DNA of 64,000 bases from Corynebacterium aurimucosum ATCC 700975. Its GTDB lineage: Bacteria; Actinomycetota; Actinomycetes; Mycobacteriales; Mycobacteriaceae. Shown piece by piece: positions 1 through 8,723 of this stretch (position 1 is the stretch's first letter; the number at the start of each line of letters is the position of its first letter). The translations under genes and the position numbers were made by a program. The stretch is from the NCBI RefSeq assembly GCF_000022905.1, contig NC_012590.1, forward strand, positions 992,001-1,056,000, read 5' to 3'. The notes below the pieces were generated by a model that worked only from the letters and a program-made list of their open reading frames with translations, had not been told where the DNA came from and did not search any database.

Positions 1-1
1 A

Positions 2-544
2 GATGTGTCAAGTCTGACCATGGCACAACTACGTGGTCGGGAAGGCGCGAGGATGAAGAAAGTGTACGAAGCGGAATCGAAACGGACCGGAGTTTATTGG
101 AATCGTCGATCCTATGATCCGAATGACTTCGATTCATCGGATCCAATCAACCAGGCGCTTACCGCTGCGAGCGCAGCGCTTTATGGAGTAGCCCATGCCG
201 TAATCGCCGCATTAGGCTTCATTCCAGCCTTAGGCATTATTCATAACGGAACTGATCGTTCTTTCGTTTATGACATCGCAGATCTATATAAGGCAGAAAT
301 TTCAATCCCGGCTGCATTCGACGCTGTCGCTGCTGCCAAGGGAAATCCATCGACGGAAGTCCGTCGGCATGTTCGCGATTATGTTGTTTCGCACAGGCTG
401 ATGCCTCGCATGGTAAAAGACTTGAAATCGTTGTTCGATATCCCTGATGACGAACTTGTGAGTGATGTTGAACTTATGTTGTGGAGTGAACTCGAGGTTA
501 TTGCTTCAGGCGTGAACTGGTCTGAAGAGGAGACACTTTCATGA
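2..544 (+). CDS. cas1: CRISPR-associated endonuclease Cas1, type I-E (3' part only)
   Basis: Cas1 is the integrase that, with Cas2, inserts new spacers at the leader end of the array. The frame is open from the window edge and about 180 C-terminal residues are visible of a family length near 300. All four expected active-site residues can be seen: Glu in LRGREGAR, His in GIIHNGT, and the two Asp of VYDIADL, aligning with E141, H208, D218 and D221 of the E. coli I-E enzyme. The sequence RRSYDPNDF and the NQALTAA helix are also family-typical. The stop overlaps the cas2 start as ATGA, indicating translational coupling. The gene looks intact within the window, and the missing 5' end is only the window cut. 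The effector genes (cas3 and Cascade) would lie further upstream and are not visible. Confidence 0.95.
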   Translation, partial: DVSSLTMAQLRGREGARMKKVYEAESKRTGVYWNRRSYDPNDFDSSDPINQALTAASAALYGVAHAVIAALGFIPALGIIHNGTDRSFVYDIADLYKAEISIPAAFDAVAAAKGNPSTEVRRHVRDYVVSHRLMPRMVKDLKSLFDIPDDELVSDVELMLWSELEVIASGVNWSEEETLS

Positions 545-897
545 TCGTTCTCGTCGTTACAGCGTGCCCGGCTGGGCTCCGAGGTGATCTTTCCAAATGG
601 TTGATTGAATTAACTCCTGGAGTGTTTGTAGGTCGTCCTTCAGCAAGAATTCGTGATTTGTTGTGGGAGCGAACAGTCGAACTATGTAAGGACGGGAGAG
701 CGCTATTGGTTTATTCGGCAGCTAATGAACAAGGCCTTGAGTTTAAGACTCACCGGCACCATTGGCAGCCAACAGACTTCGATGGAGTCACACTCATGGT
801 TCGTCCCTCTCCTGAACGGAAGACTGTGCAGAGCAGAACTGGATGGTCGCGAGCACGGCAGGTCCGGTCTGCCTATCGTAAACAGAAAGGGAAGTAG
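541..897 (+). CDS. cas2: CRISPR-associated protein Cas2, type I-E
   Basis: Small structural partner of Cas1 in the spacer integration complex. The 118-residue product has the I-E Cas2 pattern: a hydrophobic first strand (MIVLVVTACP), LRGDLSKWL, GVFVG, the SARIRDLLWE helix, and LEFKTH late in the fold. A basic tail of about 25 residues (RTGWSRARQVRSAYRKQKGK) follows the core and is longer than in the E. coli protein. Its ATG overlaps the cas1 stop by 4 nt. The gene ends 87 nt before the first CRISPR repeat, the usual cas2-leader-array arrangement. Confidence 0.95.
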   Translation: MIVLVVTACPAGLRGDLSKWLIELTPGVFVGRPSARIRDLLWERTVELCKDGRALLVYSAANEQGLEFKTHRHHWQPTDFDGVTLMVRPSPERKTVQSRTGWSRARQVRSAYRKQKGK

Positions 898-984
898 AAA
901 GAACTGGGGCACAGCCTCTCTCTTGCTGCTGAGAAGTCGTATGTAAACTGAACTTACGGCTCGTTAATGCGCTGTTCAGCAAGT
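898..984 (+). promoter_or_regulatory. CRISPR leader
   Basis: This 87-nt stretch lies between the cas2 stop and the first perfect repeat. It must hold the array promoter and the Cas1-Cas2 recognition region, because the degenerate repeats are at the opposite end of the array. A possible -10 (TATGTA, 940-945) is visible, without a clear -35. The leader role is inferred from position. No integration-host-factor-like site could be recognised. Confidence 0.6.
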
Positions 985-3900
985 GTGCTCCCCGCGTAAG
1001 CGGGGATGAGCCGTTGGGGATACGCCCACCGTGCTCACGGCTCAGGTGCTCCCCGCGTAAGCGGGGATGAGCCCGTTACGCACAACTGCGCCTAGTGGGG
1101 CGAAAGGTGCTCCCCGCGTAAGCGGGGATGAGCCGAATCGTAGTGTTGGCCTTGACCTGCGTGTCCTGTGCTCCCCGCGTAAGCGGGGATGAGCCCTCAT
1201 CGCGAGGTAATCAACCGCTCGAGATGTGGTGCTCCCCGCGTAAGCGGGGATGAGCCCCGCTCGAGATGTGGCGAAAGCGTCATCCAACGGTGCTCCCCGC
1301 GTAAGCGGGGATGAGCCGACAGTCGGCGGCACACTGAGCGAGAAGCGGACGTGCTCCCCGCGTAAGCGGGGATGAGCCCCGTACTATCCCATTGCTCAGC
1401 TCACCGGGCCGGTGCTCCCCGCGTAAGCGGGGATGAGCCCTCTTGATACTGATTAGCGGATAGACCTACGGCGTGCTCCCCGCGTAAGCGGGGATGAGCC
1501 GGCCCTAAAGGCGCAGTAGAACCGGGCGAAGTGGTGCTCCCCGCGTAAGCGGGGATGAGCCCCCACCGCCATTAGGTCATTGCGTATCAATTGGGTGCTC
1601 CCCGCGTAAGCGGGGATGAGCCCACGTTTCCCTCGCTGTCGAGTTGCCACATCTCGTGCTCCCCGCGTAAGCGGGGATGAGCCCTCTGCTGATGCGATGG
1701 CCGCTCTTGATGAGGCGTGCTCCCCGCGTAAGCGGGGATGAGCCCCCGTCCGGGTACGTATTAACTCTCGTGGTGGCGTGCTCCCCGCGTAAGCGGGGAT
1801 GAGCCGGCACTTCACGCGCTGTCCGATATCCCTGTCCGGTGCTCCCCGCGTAAGCGGGGATGAGCCCCAGCATGTCGACGGGATAGTCGCCGGACGGTAG
1901 TGCTCCCCGCGTAAGCGGGGATGAGCCCCTATGGGAATCTCGACGCCCATTAGAGACCGAGTGCTCCCCGCGTAAGCGGGGATGAGCCGTCAGCGTCCTG
2001 GTCGATGGTGAAGCCTTCGTCGTGCTCCCCGCGTAAGCGGGGATGAGCCCCAACTGTATGACGCAGTGGTAGAAGGAGTGTAGTGCTCCCCGCGTAAGCG
2101 GGGATGAGCCCCACCTGGAGGAAACCAACTAATGGCAGGCGAAGTGCTCCCCGCGTAAGCGGGGATGAGCCCCTACAGCCGCACAATCCGCGCAGCCCTC
2201 AAAAGTGCTCCCCGCGTAAGCGGGGATGAGCCCATGGGTAACGGCTGGGGAAACCTCCGTAACTCGTGCTCCCCGCGTAAGCGGGGATGAGCCCCCACTA
2301 GGGAGGGGCGCGCATTCCCCCAATCAGTGCTCCCCGCGTAAGCGGGGATGAGCCCTACCGGCTCACCGCCCTAGACCGGAAATACCAGTGCTCCCCGCGT
2401 AAGCGGGGATGAGCCCGACTCCGATACCGCGTGGCACGCCGCAAACCAGTGCTCCCCGCGTAAGCGGGGATGAGCCCATGCTCCGCGTGACGGCGCTTGG
2501 CTCCCCGGAGTGCTCCCCGCGTAAGCGGGGATGAGCCCTCCCAGAAGCCACCCACCAACACATCACCGTCGTGCTCCCCGCGTAAGCGGGGATGAGCCCT
2601 CTCCGAGCTCGCCGGCATGCGCAAAGCGGAGGTGCTCCCCGCGTAAGCGGGGATGAGCCCGGTTGACCTCCTTCCTGGCAGCGAGGTTGTGCGTGCTCCC
2701 CGCGTAAGCGGGGATGAGCCGTGATGAATTCATATCCTTTCTGGCCTGAGTGCGTGCTCCCCGCGTAAGCGGGGATGAGCCGTCTCTACCGACACTGTGC
2801 GCAATGATGTGAAAGTGCTCCCCGCGTAAGCGGGGATGAGCCCACCAGGCAGAAGTAGACCGCCTTTGGGCTTCAGTGCTCCCCGCGTAAGCGGGGATGA
2901 GCCCCTGGCGCTCGGTGTCGCCGGTGACGTTAAACGGTGCTCCCCGCGTAAGCGGGGATGAGCCGGAGCAGGCCAAGAAGGAATACGACTCCCTATCGTG
3001 CTCCCCGCGTAAGCGGGGATGAGCCCCACTAATGCCTAACTTTGCAATGCCCAACGTCGTGCTCCCCGCGTAAGCGGGGATGAGCCGGGTATTGGTTCAC
3101 TGGTTCGCGCTCTCGTTCAGTGCTCCCCGCGTAAGCGGGGATGAGCCCCGCAAACTTTTAATTACGCACCCCGGTTACGCGTGCTCCCCGCGTAAGCGGG
3201 GATGAGCCCTGTCCGGTTCGTATTTGATGATTGTTACCCAAGTGCTCCCCGCGTAAGCGGGGATGAGCCCCCTAGTCGAAATGGTGGCCCGCACCATGGA
3301 CAGTGCTCCCCGCGTAAGCGGGGATGAGCCGTCGCGGGATGTGCGCCGCGAAGTGAACACACTGTGCTCCCCGCGTAAGCGGGGATGAGCCCGAAGGCGC
3401 ATGGCTGGCGGCCAAGGGCTTCAAGTGCTCCCCGCGTAAGCGGGGATGAGCCGGCGAAATCCTCGACTGGATGCAAGACCACGGTGTGCTCCCCGCGTAA
3501 GCGGGGATGAGCCCCTATTCGGCGGGTGCACTGCTGCCCGCGTCAGGTGCTCCCCGCGTAAGCGGGGATGAGCCCCCGCCCCCGTGCCTGGTGAAATCCG
3601 CATCACCGTGCTCCCCGCGTAAGCGGGGATGAGCCCCATATCGGGGATGGGAACCACCCCAGCGCTGAGTGCTCCCCGCGTAAGCGGGGATGAGCCGTTC
3701 TGAAAATGATCATGCTGTAGCTGCATCGGGTGCTCCCCGCGTAAGCGGGGATGAGCCCCGCCGGCCACTTTCCAGAATCAGGGTGCCGTAGTGCTCCCCG
3801 CGTAAGCGGGGATGAGCCCGGGATAGGCTTACCGGCCTCGTCAAAATCCTGGTGCTCCCCGCGTAAGCGGGGATGAGCCCAATCATGGCGTGGGGAAAAT

Positions 3901-6900
3901 CAATCCTCACTAGTGCTCCCCGCGTAAGCGGGGATGAGCCGGGGTACGGGTTCTGCTGGGTGCCTTGCGCGATGTGCTCCCCGCGTAAGCGGGGATGAGC
4001 CCCCCACCACGGCGGGATAGGCGCGGCCTCACCTGTGCTCCCCGCGTAAGCGGGGATGAGCCCACGTCCAACCCGTTTATTGATTTCACTGACAAGTGCT
4101 CCCCGCGTAAGCGGGGATGAGCCCCTCATTCAGGATGCGCTCACTACGGGAACGCTGTGCTCCCCGCGTAAGCGGGGATGAGCCCACGAAAAGGATGACA
4201 TGAACACCCCAAACCAGGTGCTCCCCGCGTAAGCGGGGATGAGCCCGTCGCCGGATAGTCCGACCCCGTTTGGTGAGAGTGCTCCCCGCGTAAGCGGGGA
4301 TGAGCCCTCACCGGCACCAACGATAAAACCGGCGAGACAGTGCTCCCCGCGTAAGCGGGGATGAGCCGAAATCGCAGGTCGTACCGGCTCGCCAAATCTG
4401 GTGCTCCCCGCGTAAGCGGGGATGAGCCCTAGATTTGCTCAGTCAGCTTGACAGGGCGGGTGTGCTCCCCGCGTAAGCGGGGATGAGCCCCACGCGCAGA
4501 CCTCCGATGGTCTGCGGGGTAAGTGCTCCCCGCGTAAGCGGGGATGAGCCCCACGATGCGCTCGGATGGTTCAAGGGCATCCAGTGCTCCCCGCGTAAGC
4601 GGGGATGAGCCGACCACGAAGCGTTCTCGGGTGCTGCTTCTAGGGTGCTCCCCGCGTAAGCGGGGATGAGCCGACCACCATTGTGCTAGGCGCTGGCTTT
4701 ATTGGGTGCTCCCCGCGTAAGCGGGGATGAGCCCCCCTGGTTCTCCGACTCACTGACCATCACCGAGTGCTCCCCGCGTAAGCGGGGGTGAGCCCAGGAG
4801 CGATAGTTGCTTCTGACCAGCTTGCTGGTGCTCCCCGCGTAAGCGGGGATGAGCCCTCGTTGGAGAACCTGAGACCAGCGCACCGCTCGTGCTCCCCGCG
4901 TAAGCGGGGATGAGCCGTCTCCACCCCGGAACTGGACGAGGTACGGGGCGTGCTCCCCGCGTAAGCGGGGATGAGCCGCTTCATGTATGCCTCGAGCCGG
5001 GCGATGATGTGTGCTCCCCGCGTAAGCGGGGATGAGCCCCTAGGCGTCTCGCAAGGCGACCTGGTAGGCACGTGCTCCCCGCGTAAGCGGGGATGAGCCG
5101 CGAAAGCCCTTGCCTAGTCCGAGGTCGTCAGTGTGCTCCCCGCGTAAGCGGGGATGAGCCCTCGCTGACGCGCGCTTTGACATCTTTCGGGGAGTGCTCC
5201 CCGCGTAAGCGGGGATGAGCCCGGCCCAAGCTTCGTCATCATGTACTGGCGGAGGTGCTCCCCGCGTAAGCGGGGATGAGCCCGGGGTGGGACTGTCCGG
5301 CGACGTTTCACTAGCGTGCTCCCCGCGTAAGCGGGGATGAGCCGTCCTAGCCAAAGCTGGCCTACTCGCTGATGACGTGCTCCCCGCGTAAGCGGGGATG
5401 AGCCCTGGATCCCAGGGGCCTATCGGTAAGACTGGCCGTGCTCTCCGCGTAAGCGGGGATGAGCCCATTCCCAGTCGCTTAGCCTTCGCCCGGAAGTCGT
5501 GCTCCCCGCGTAAGCGGGGATGAGCCCTGTCCAAAATGGGAGGAGAATTCTCTCAGCTGGTGCTCCCCGCGTAAGCGGGGATGAGCCGTCGGAACGATGG
5601 GGACTGATACGAAACCAGCAGTGCTCCCCGCGTAAGCGGGGATGAGCCCGCCCCGTCAACCACAAGCTCAAACGTCAACGTGTGCTCCCCGCGTAAGCGG
5701 GGATGAGCCGTGAAGGTAAATCGTCGCGCACGCTGGGGTATCGTGCTCCCCGCGTAAGCGGGGATGAGCCCCTGGCAGAGCATAATGACCTACCCCGCCC
5801 CGAGTGCTCCCCGCGTAAGCGGGGATGAGCCGTACAGGCAGTATGCGGCGGCTACACGAGCGCCGTGCTCCCCGCGTAAGCGGGGATGAGCCCCCAATCG
5901 GCAAAATCTCTCAACCAATCAATGGGTGCTCCCCGCGTAAGCGGGGATGAGCCCACTCGCCGTGTTATCGCCCGCGACGTGCGGGAGTGCTCCCCGCGTA
6001 AGCGGGGATGAGCCCTGGATTGCCGATAAAGCCAAGGGCATCTGGTCGTGCTCCCCGCGTAAGCGGGGATGAGCCCCATTGGGGAGGAATCATGAACGAT
6101 TTTGAGCGGTGCTCCCCGCGTAAGCGGGGATGAGCCCCACAATGGGGCAAGCGGAAAGTGTTCAGTATCGTGCTCCCCGCGTAAGCGGGGATGAGCCGTG
6201 AATACGGCCTTCGCGCCGTCCCATACCATCGTGCTCCCCGCGTAAGCGGGGATGAGCCCGCCCTTGGTGACATTGGTGTACGCATCAAAGAGTGCTCCCC
6301 GCGTAAGCGGGGATGAGCCCTTCACTCGGCCGATGTCGGCGGGGACCGTGACGTGCTCCCCGCGTAAGCGGGGATGAGCCCCAGGTCCGTCGGGAGGAAC
6401 TTCTCGGGCTTCAGTGCTCCCCGCGTAAGCGGGGATGAGCCCACCACCATCTTCACCTGGAAAGAGAAACGCAAGTGCTCCCCGCGTAAGCGGGGATGAG
6501 CCCCAGCCCGAGTACTCCTGTGCAAACGTCTTCATGTGCTCCCCGCGTAAGCGGGGATGAGCCGCCTAACCGCCGCGGGGGTGGTCTAAATGACTGGTGC
6601 TCCCCGCGTAAGCGGGGATGAGCCCCCCAACCTTCTGATCCGTAGAGAGAAGGTAAGTGCTCCCCGCGTAAGCGGGGATGAGCCCAAGGAAAACATCCGC
6701 GCTGTCATTGGCAGGCTGTGCTCCCCGCGTAAGCGGGGATGAGCCCCAACAATTGAAAGCCCTAGGCAACGGTGTCGTGTGCTCCTCGCGTAAGCGGGGA
6801 TGAGCCGAACGAGCACAGTACAGGGGGACATGGTGCGAAGTGCTCCCCGCGTAAACGGGGATGAGCCCTCCGGTATCCACTGGTCGGTGTATTTGGAGCG

Positions 6901-6928
6901 GTGCTTCCCGCGTAAGTAGGTATGAATC
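985..6928 (+). CRISPR. Type I-E CRISPR array, 98 repeats and 97 spacers
   Basis: Repeat is 28 nt, beginning GTGCTCCCCGCG and ending GGGGATGAGCC, with the I-E hairpin CCCCGC/GCGGGG. Repeats start at 985 and every 61 nt after that (1046, 1107, 1168 and so on up to 6597), then 6657, 6718, 6779, 6840 and 6901. Spacers are 33 nt (32 plus the PAM-derived base); only spacer 93 (6625-6656) is one shorter. Variant repeats are those at 4767 (A22G), 5438 (C7T), 6779 (C8T), 6840 (G16A) and the last at 6901 with six changes. Orientation is set by cas2 and the leader on the left and repeat decay on the right. Because 61 leaves remainder 1 on division by 3, the array yields spurious open frames with recurring LIPAYAGST, AHPRLRGEH and GSSPLTRGA strings. 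Confidence 0.99.
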
Positions 6929-7133
6929 GGACACGCGGGAGCTAGCCCCATCGAACAACCCTTATCGCCTATTTGTGTGGCCGGGAACTTGCTATCGTCT
7001 TTCGAGGGATTCTTACTCTGGGACGCTTTGCTTGGTTGCAGTCGGTGCGTGGATCGTGTCATTTACCCGAGCGGCGATGAAACTGGATGGAGTCGAAGAT
7101 TAAAAGTGATGTGATCAGCTAAGGTCAGTATCT
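6929..7133. other. Post-array intergenic region
   Basis: 205 bp between the decayed last repeat and the TRIC-like gene. No repeat remnants could be recognised beyond 6928. An 80-codon open frame across the array end is not convincing because it begins inside the array. An AAGG at 7121-7124 serves as a likely ribosome-binding site for the GTG at 7134. Confidence 0.5.
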
Positions 7134-7856
7134 GTGATTCAGGACGTCGACCCGCTCATCCATTTCCTGTACCAGGTCTTTGACCTCATCGGTGTGGTGC
7201 TTAACGGCATTATTGGCGGCACGATTGCGCGCCGTAGAGAATTCGACATCATCGGCTTCGTCTTTCTGGCGCTCTTTTCGGCGCTGGCGGGCGGCATGAT
7301 TCGTGACATGCTGATTTCTCACGGCCCGGCAGCTGCTATCTCTGATCCGTGGTATCTCACTCTGGCGTGCGTGGGTGCGCTCATTGCCTTCTTGACGGAC
7401 CTGAAGGGTAAGGCCTGGGAAATCTTTCTTGAGCATGCGGATGCTGTCATCTTGGGTGTGTGGTGCACGACTGGCTGTGTGAAAGCGCTGGCCTACGGTA
7501 TGCCTTTTATTGCTTGCGTTTTCTTGGGCGTTCTCACAGCAGTGGGCGGCGGAATGGTGCGCGATGTTGCTTCCGGTCAGGTTCCCTCGGTCTTTGGCGG
7601 TAGCCCGCTCTATGCCGTGCCGGCTGTGCTCACCGGAATCGTGATGGCGACATTTGGGCACTTCGATAAGTTCGCCCTCGGCATGATCATCTCGCCATTC
7701 GTGGGCTTTGGCCTAGCAGTTATGGCGTATTGGCGCGGATGGGTGCTTCCACGGGCTGGTATTGCTCCCTTGAACTACACCGCAGCGCAGGTGGCATCAA
7801 TTGCGCGAAGGGCTGAAATCAGAGGCTTTCGGCGGGGACGCAGAAAACGAAAATAG
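7134..7856 (+). CDS. TRIC/UPF0126 family membrane protein
   Basis: Predicted integral membrane protein of 240 residues in the trimeric intracellular cation channel family (bacterial YicG/YadS-like). The diagnostic glycine-rich motif occurs twice, as GGMIRD (residues 53-58) and GGGMVRD (138-144), each after a transmembrane helix, showing the internal duplication of the family; about seven hydrophobic segments are visible. The tail is strongly basic (RRGRRKRK), fitting a cytoplasmic C-terminus. GTG start with AAGG nine bases upstream. The stop codon directly abuts the 3' end of the opposing tRNA-Gln. Substrate is not shown by the sequence; family members conduct monovalent cations or possibly glycine. 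Confidence 0.88.
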   Translation: MIQDVDPLIHFLYQVFDLIGVVLNGIIGGTIARRREFDIIGFVFLALFSALAGGMIRDMLISHGPAAAISDPWYLTLACVGALIAFLTDLKGKAWEIFLEHADAVILGVWCTTGCVKALAYGMPFIACVFLGVLTAVGGGMVRDVASGQVPSVFGGSPLYAVPAVLTGIVMATFGHFDKFALGMIISPFVGFGLAVMAYWRGWVLPRAGIAPLNYTAAQVASIARRAEIRGFRRGRRKRK

Positions 7857-7928
7857 CTTCCCCACCAGGACTCGAACCTAGAATGACGGTACCAAAAACC
7901 GTAGTGTTGCCGATTACACCATGGGGAA
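7857..7928 (-). tRNA. tRNA-Gln (UUG anticodon)
   Basis: On the minus strand the acceptor arms TTCCCCA and TGGGGAA pair, the anticodon stem is ACGGT/ACCGT with anticodon TTG, and the T arm carries the TTCGAGT loop. Length is 72 nt with discriminator G; the CCA end is not encoded. The 3' end touches the stop codon of the convergent membrane-protein gene, leaving no room for a separate terminator. Confidence 0.95.
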
Positions 7929-7931
7929 ACT

Positions 7932-7950
7932 GCGCACATATTATGTGCGC
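7932..7950. repeat. 19-bp palindrome upstream of tRNA-Gln
   Basis: Arms GCGCACATA and TATGTGCGC flank a single central base. It begins 4 bp before the mature tRNA 5' end, where the tRNA promoter's -10 region would be expected. It could be an operator or a processing hairpin in the precursor; nothing in the sequence decides between these. Confidence 0.5.
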
Positions 7951-8078
7951 TGGAGGACATATTACATGACAGGTGTTGACCAAACCTAAACAGGTGCCCG
8001 AGACTTTCGGGAGCGTGGTTAACGGCCGACTTTTAGCTGGTGCCGGCGATGTCCAGTGGGGGAGATACAGTAGTAGAC

Positions 8079-8723
8079 ATGGTTCGACAAAGGATGACCG
8101 GGCGTGAGCGCCGTGAGCAGTTGATCTCCATAGGACGTGCAGCCTTCGCAGAACGCGGCTTCGATGGCGCCAGCGTCGAGGACATTGCAGCACGCGCTGG
8201 TGTGTCCAAGCCGGTGGTCTATGAGCACTTTGGAGGTAAAGAAGGCCTCTATGCTGTCGTCATCGACCGTGAGCTTGTCGCGCTAGAGAAGGTTGTGACG
8301 GATTCACTGCAGACGGGGTCGTGGCGCGAGCGCATCGAGCAGGGGGTCGTCGCTTTGCTGACCTACGTGGAGGAGGAAACCGATGGTTTCTTGATCCTCG
8401 TGCGTGACTCCAAGCCAGGGGAGGAGCGTAGCTTCTCCACGTTGTTGAACACGGCGGTAAATCAGATTGCGCATATTCTCGGTGAGGCCTTCGAACACCG
8501 CGGTCTCGACCCCGAGCTGGCGGTGCTTTACGGCCAGGCGCTCGTCGGCATGGTGGCCACCACGGCGCAGTGGTGGTTGGACGTGCGCGAGCCTTCGCGG
8601 GAGACCGTCGCGGCACACATCGTTAACTTGTGCTGGAATGGTCTTTCCGGCATGGAAGCAGCACCGAAGTTGAAGGGAGTAAGTAGGTGGCAACGCCGAT
8701 GCTGGGCGGGCTGCTCAAGGTAG
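8079..8723 (+). CDS. TetR family transcriptional regulator
   Basis: Predicted DNA-binding repressor of 214 residues. The N-terminal helix-turn-helix is clear (VEDIAARAGVSKPVVYEHFG, then KEGLY), preceded by the usual RREQLISIGRAAFAERGF helix. The C-terminal ligand domain is helical and gives no clue to the inducer. Start chosen at ATG 8079 because the helix that opens the DNA-binding domain follows at once; an upstream ATG at 8049 or GTG at 8040 would add residues not typical of the family. The gene runs 37 nt into mfd, so the two are very probably co-transcribed. Actinobacteria often have a TetR gene directly before mfd. Confidence 0.9.
   Translation: MVRQRMTGRERREQLISIGRAAFAERGFDGASVEDIAARAGVSKPVVYEHFGGKEGLYAVVIDRELVALEKVVTDSLQTGSWRERIEQGVVALLTYVEEETDGFLILVRDSKPGEERSFSTLLNTAVNQIAHILGEAFEHRGLDPELAVLYGQALVGMVATTAQWWLDVREPSRETVAAHIVNLCWNGLSGMEAAPKLKGVSRWQRRCWAGCSR

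Noticed and set aside
653-982. Short frames on both strands over the cas2 end and leader
   Set aside because: They overlap the well-supported cas2 in other frames or lie in the leader, with no ribosome-binding site or family.
5893-5925. Spacer 81 as a self-targeting spacer against tRNA-Leu
   Set aside because: Only 11 nt (CCCAATCGGCA) match the tRNA D-arm; the rest of the spacer does not, so it is chance.
1042-7062. About 30 minus-strand open frames of 60-227 codons with recurring LIPAYAGST, AHPRLRGEH and GSSPLTRGA motifs
   Set aside because: They are the reverse-strand translation of the CRISPR repeat in its three frames; the 61-nt pitch shifts the frame by one each unit. They are not genes.
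6861-7103. 80-codon plus-strand frame at the array end
   Set aside because: It begins inside the last normal spacer-repeat units and has no recognisable product.
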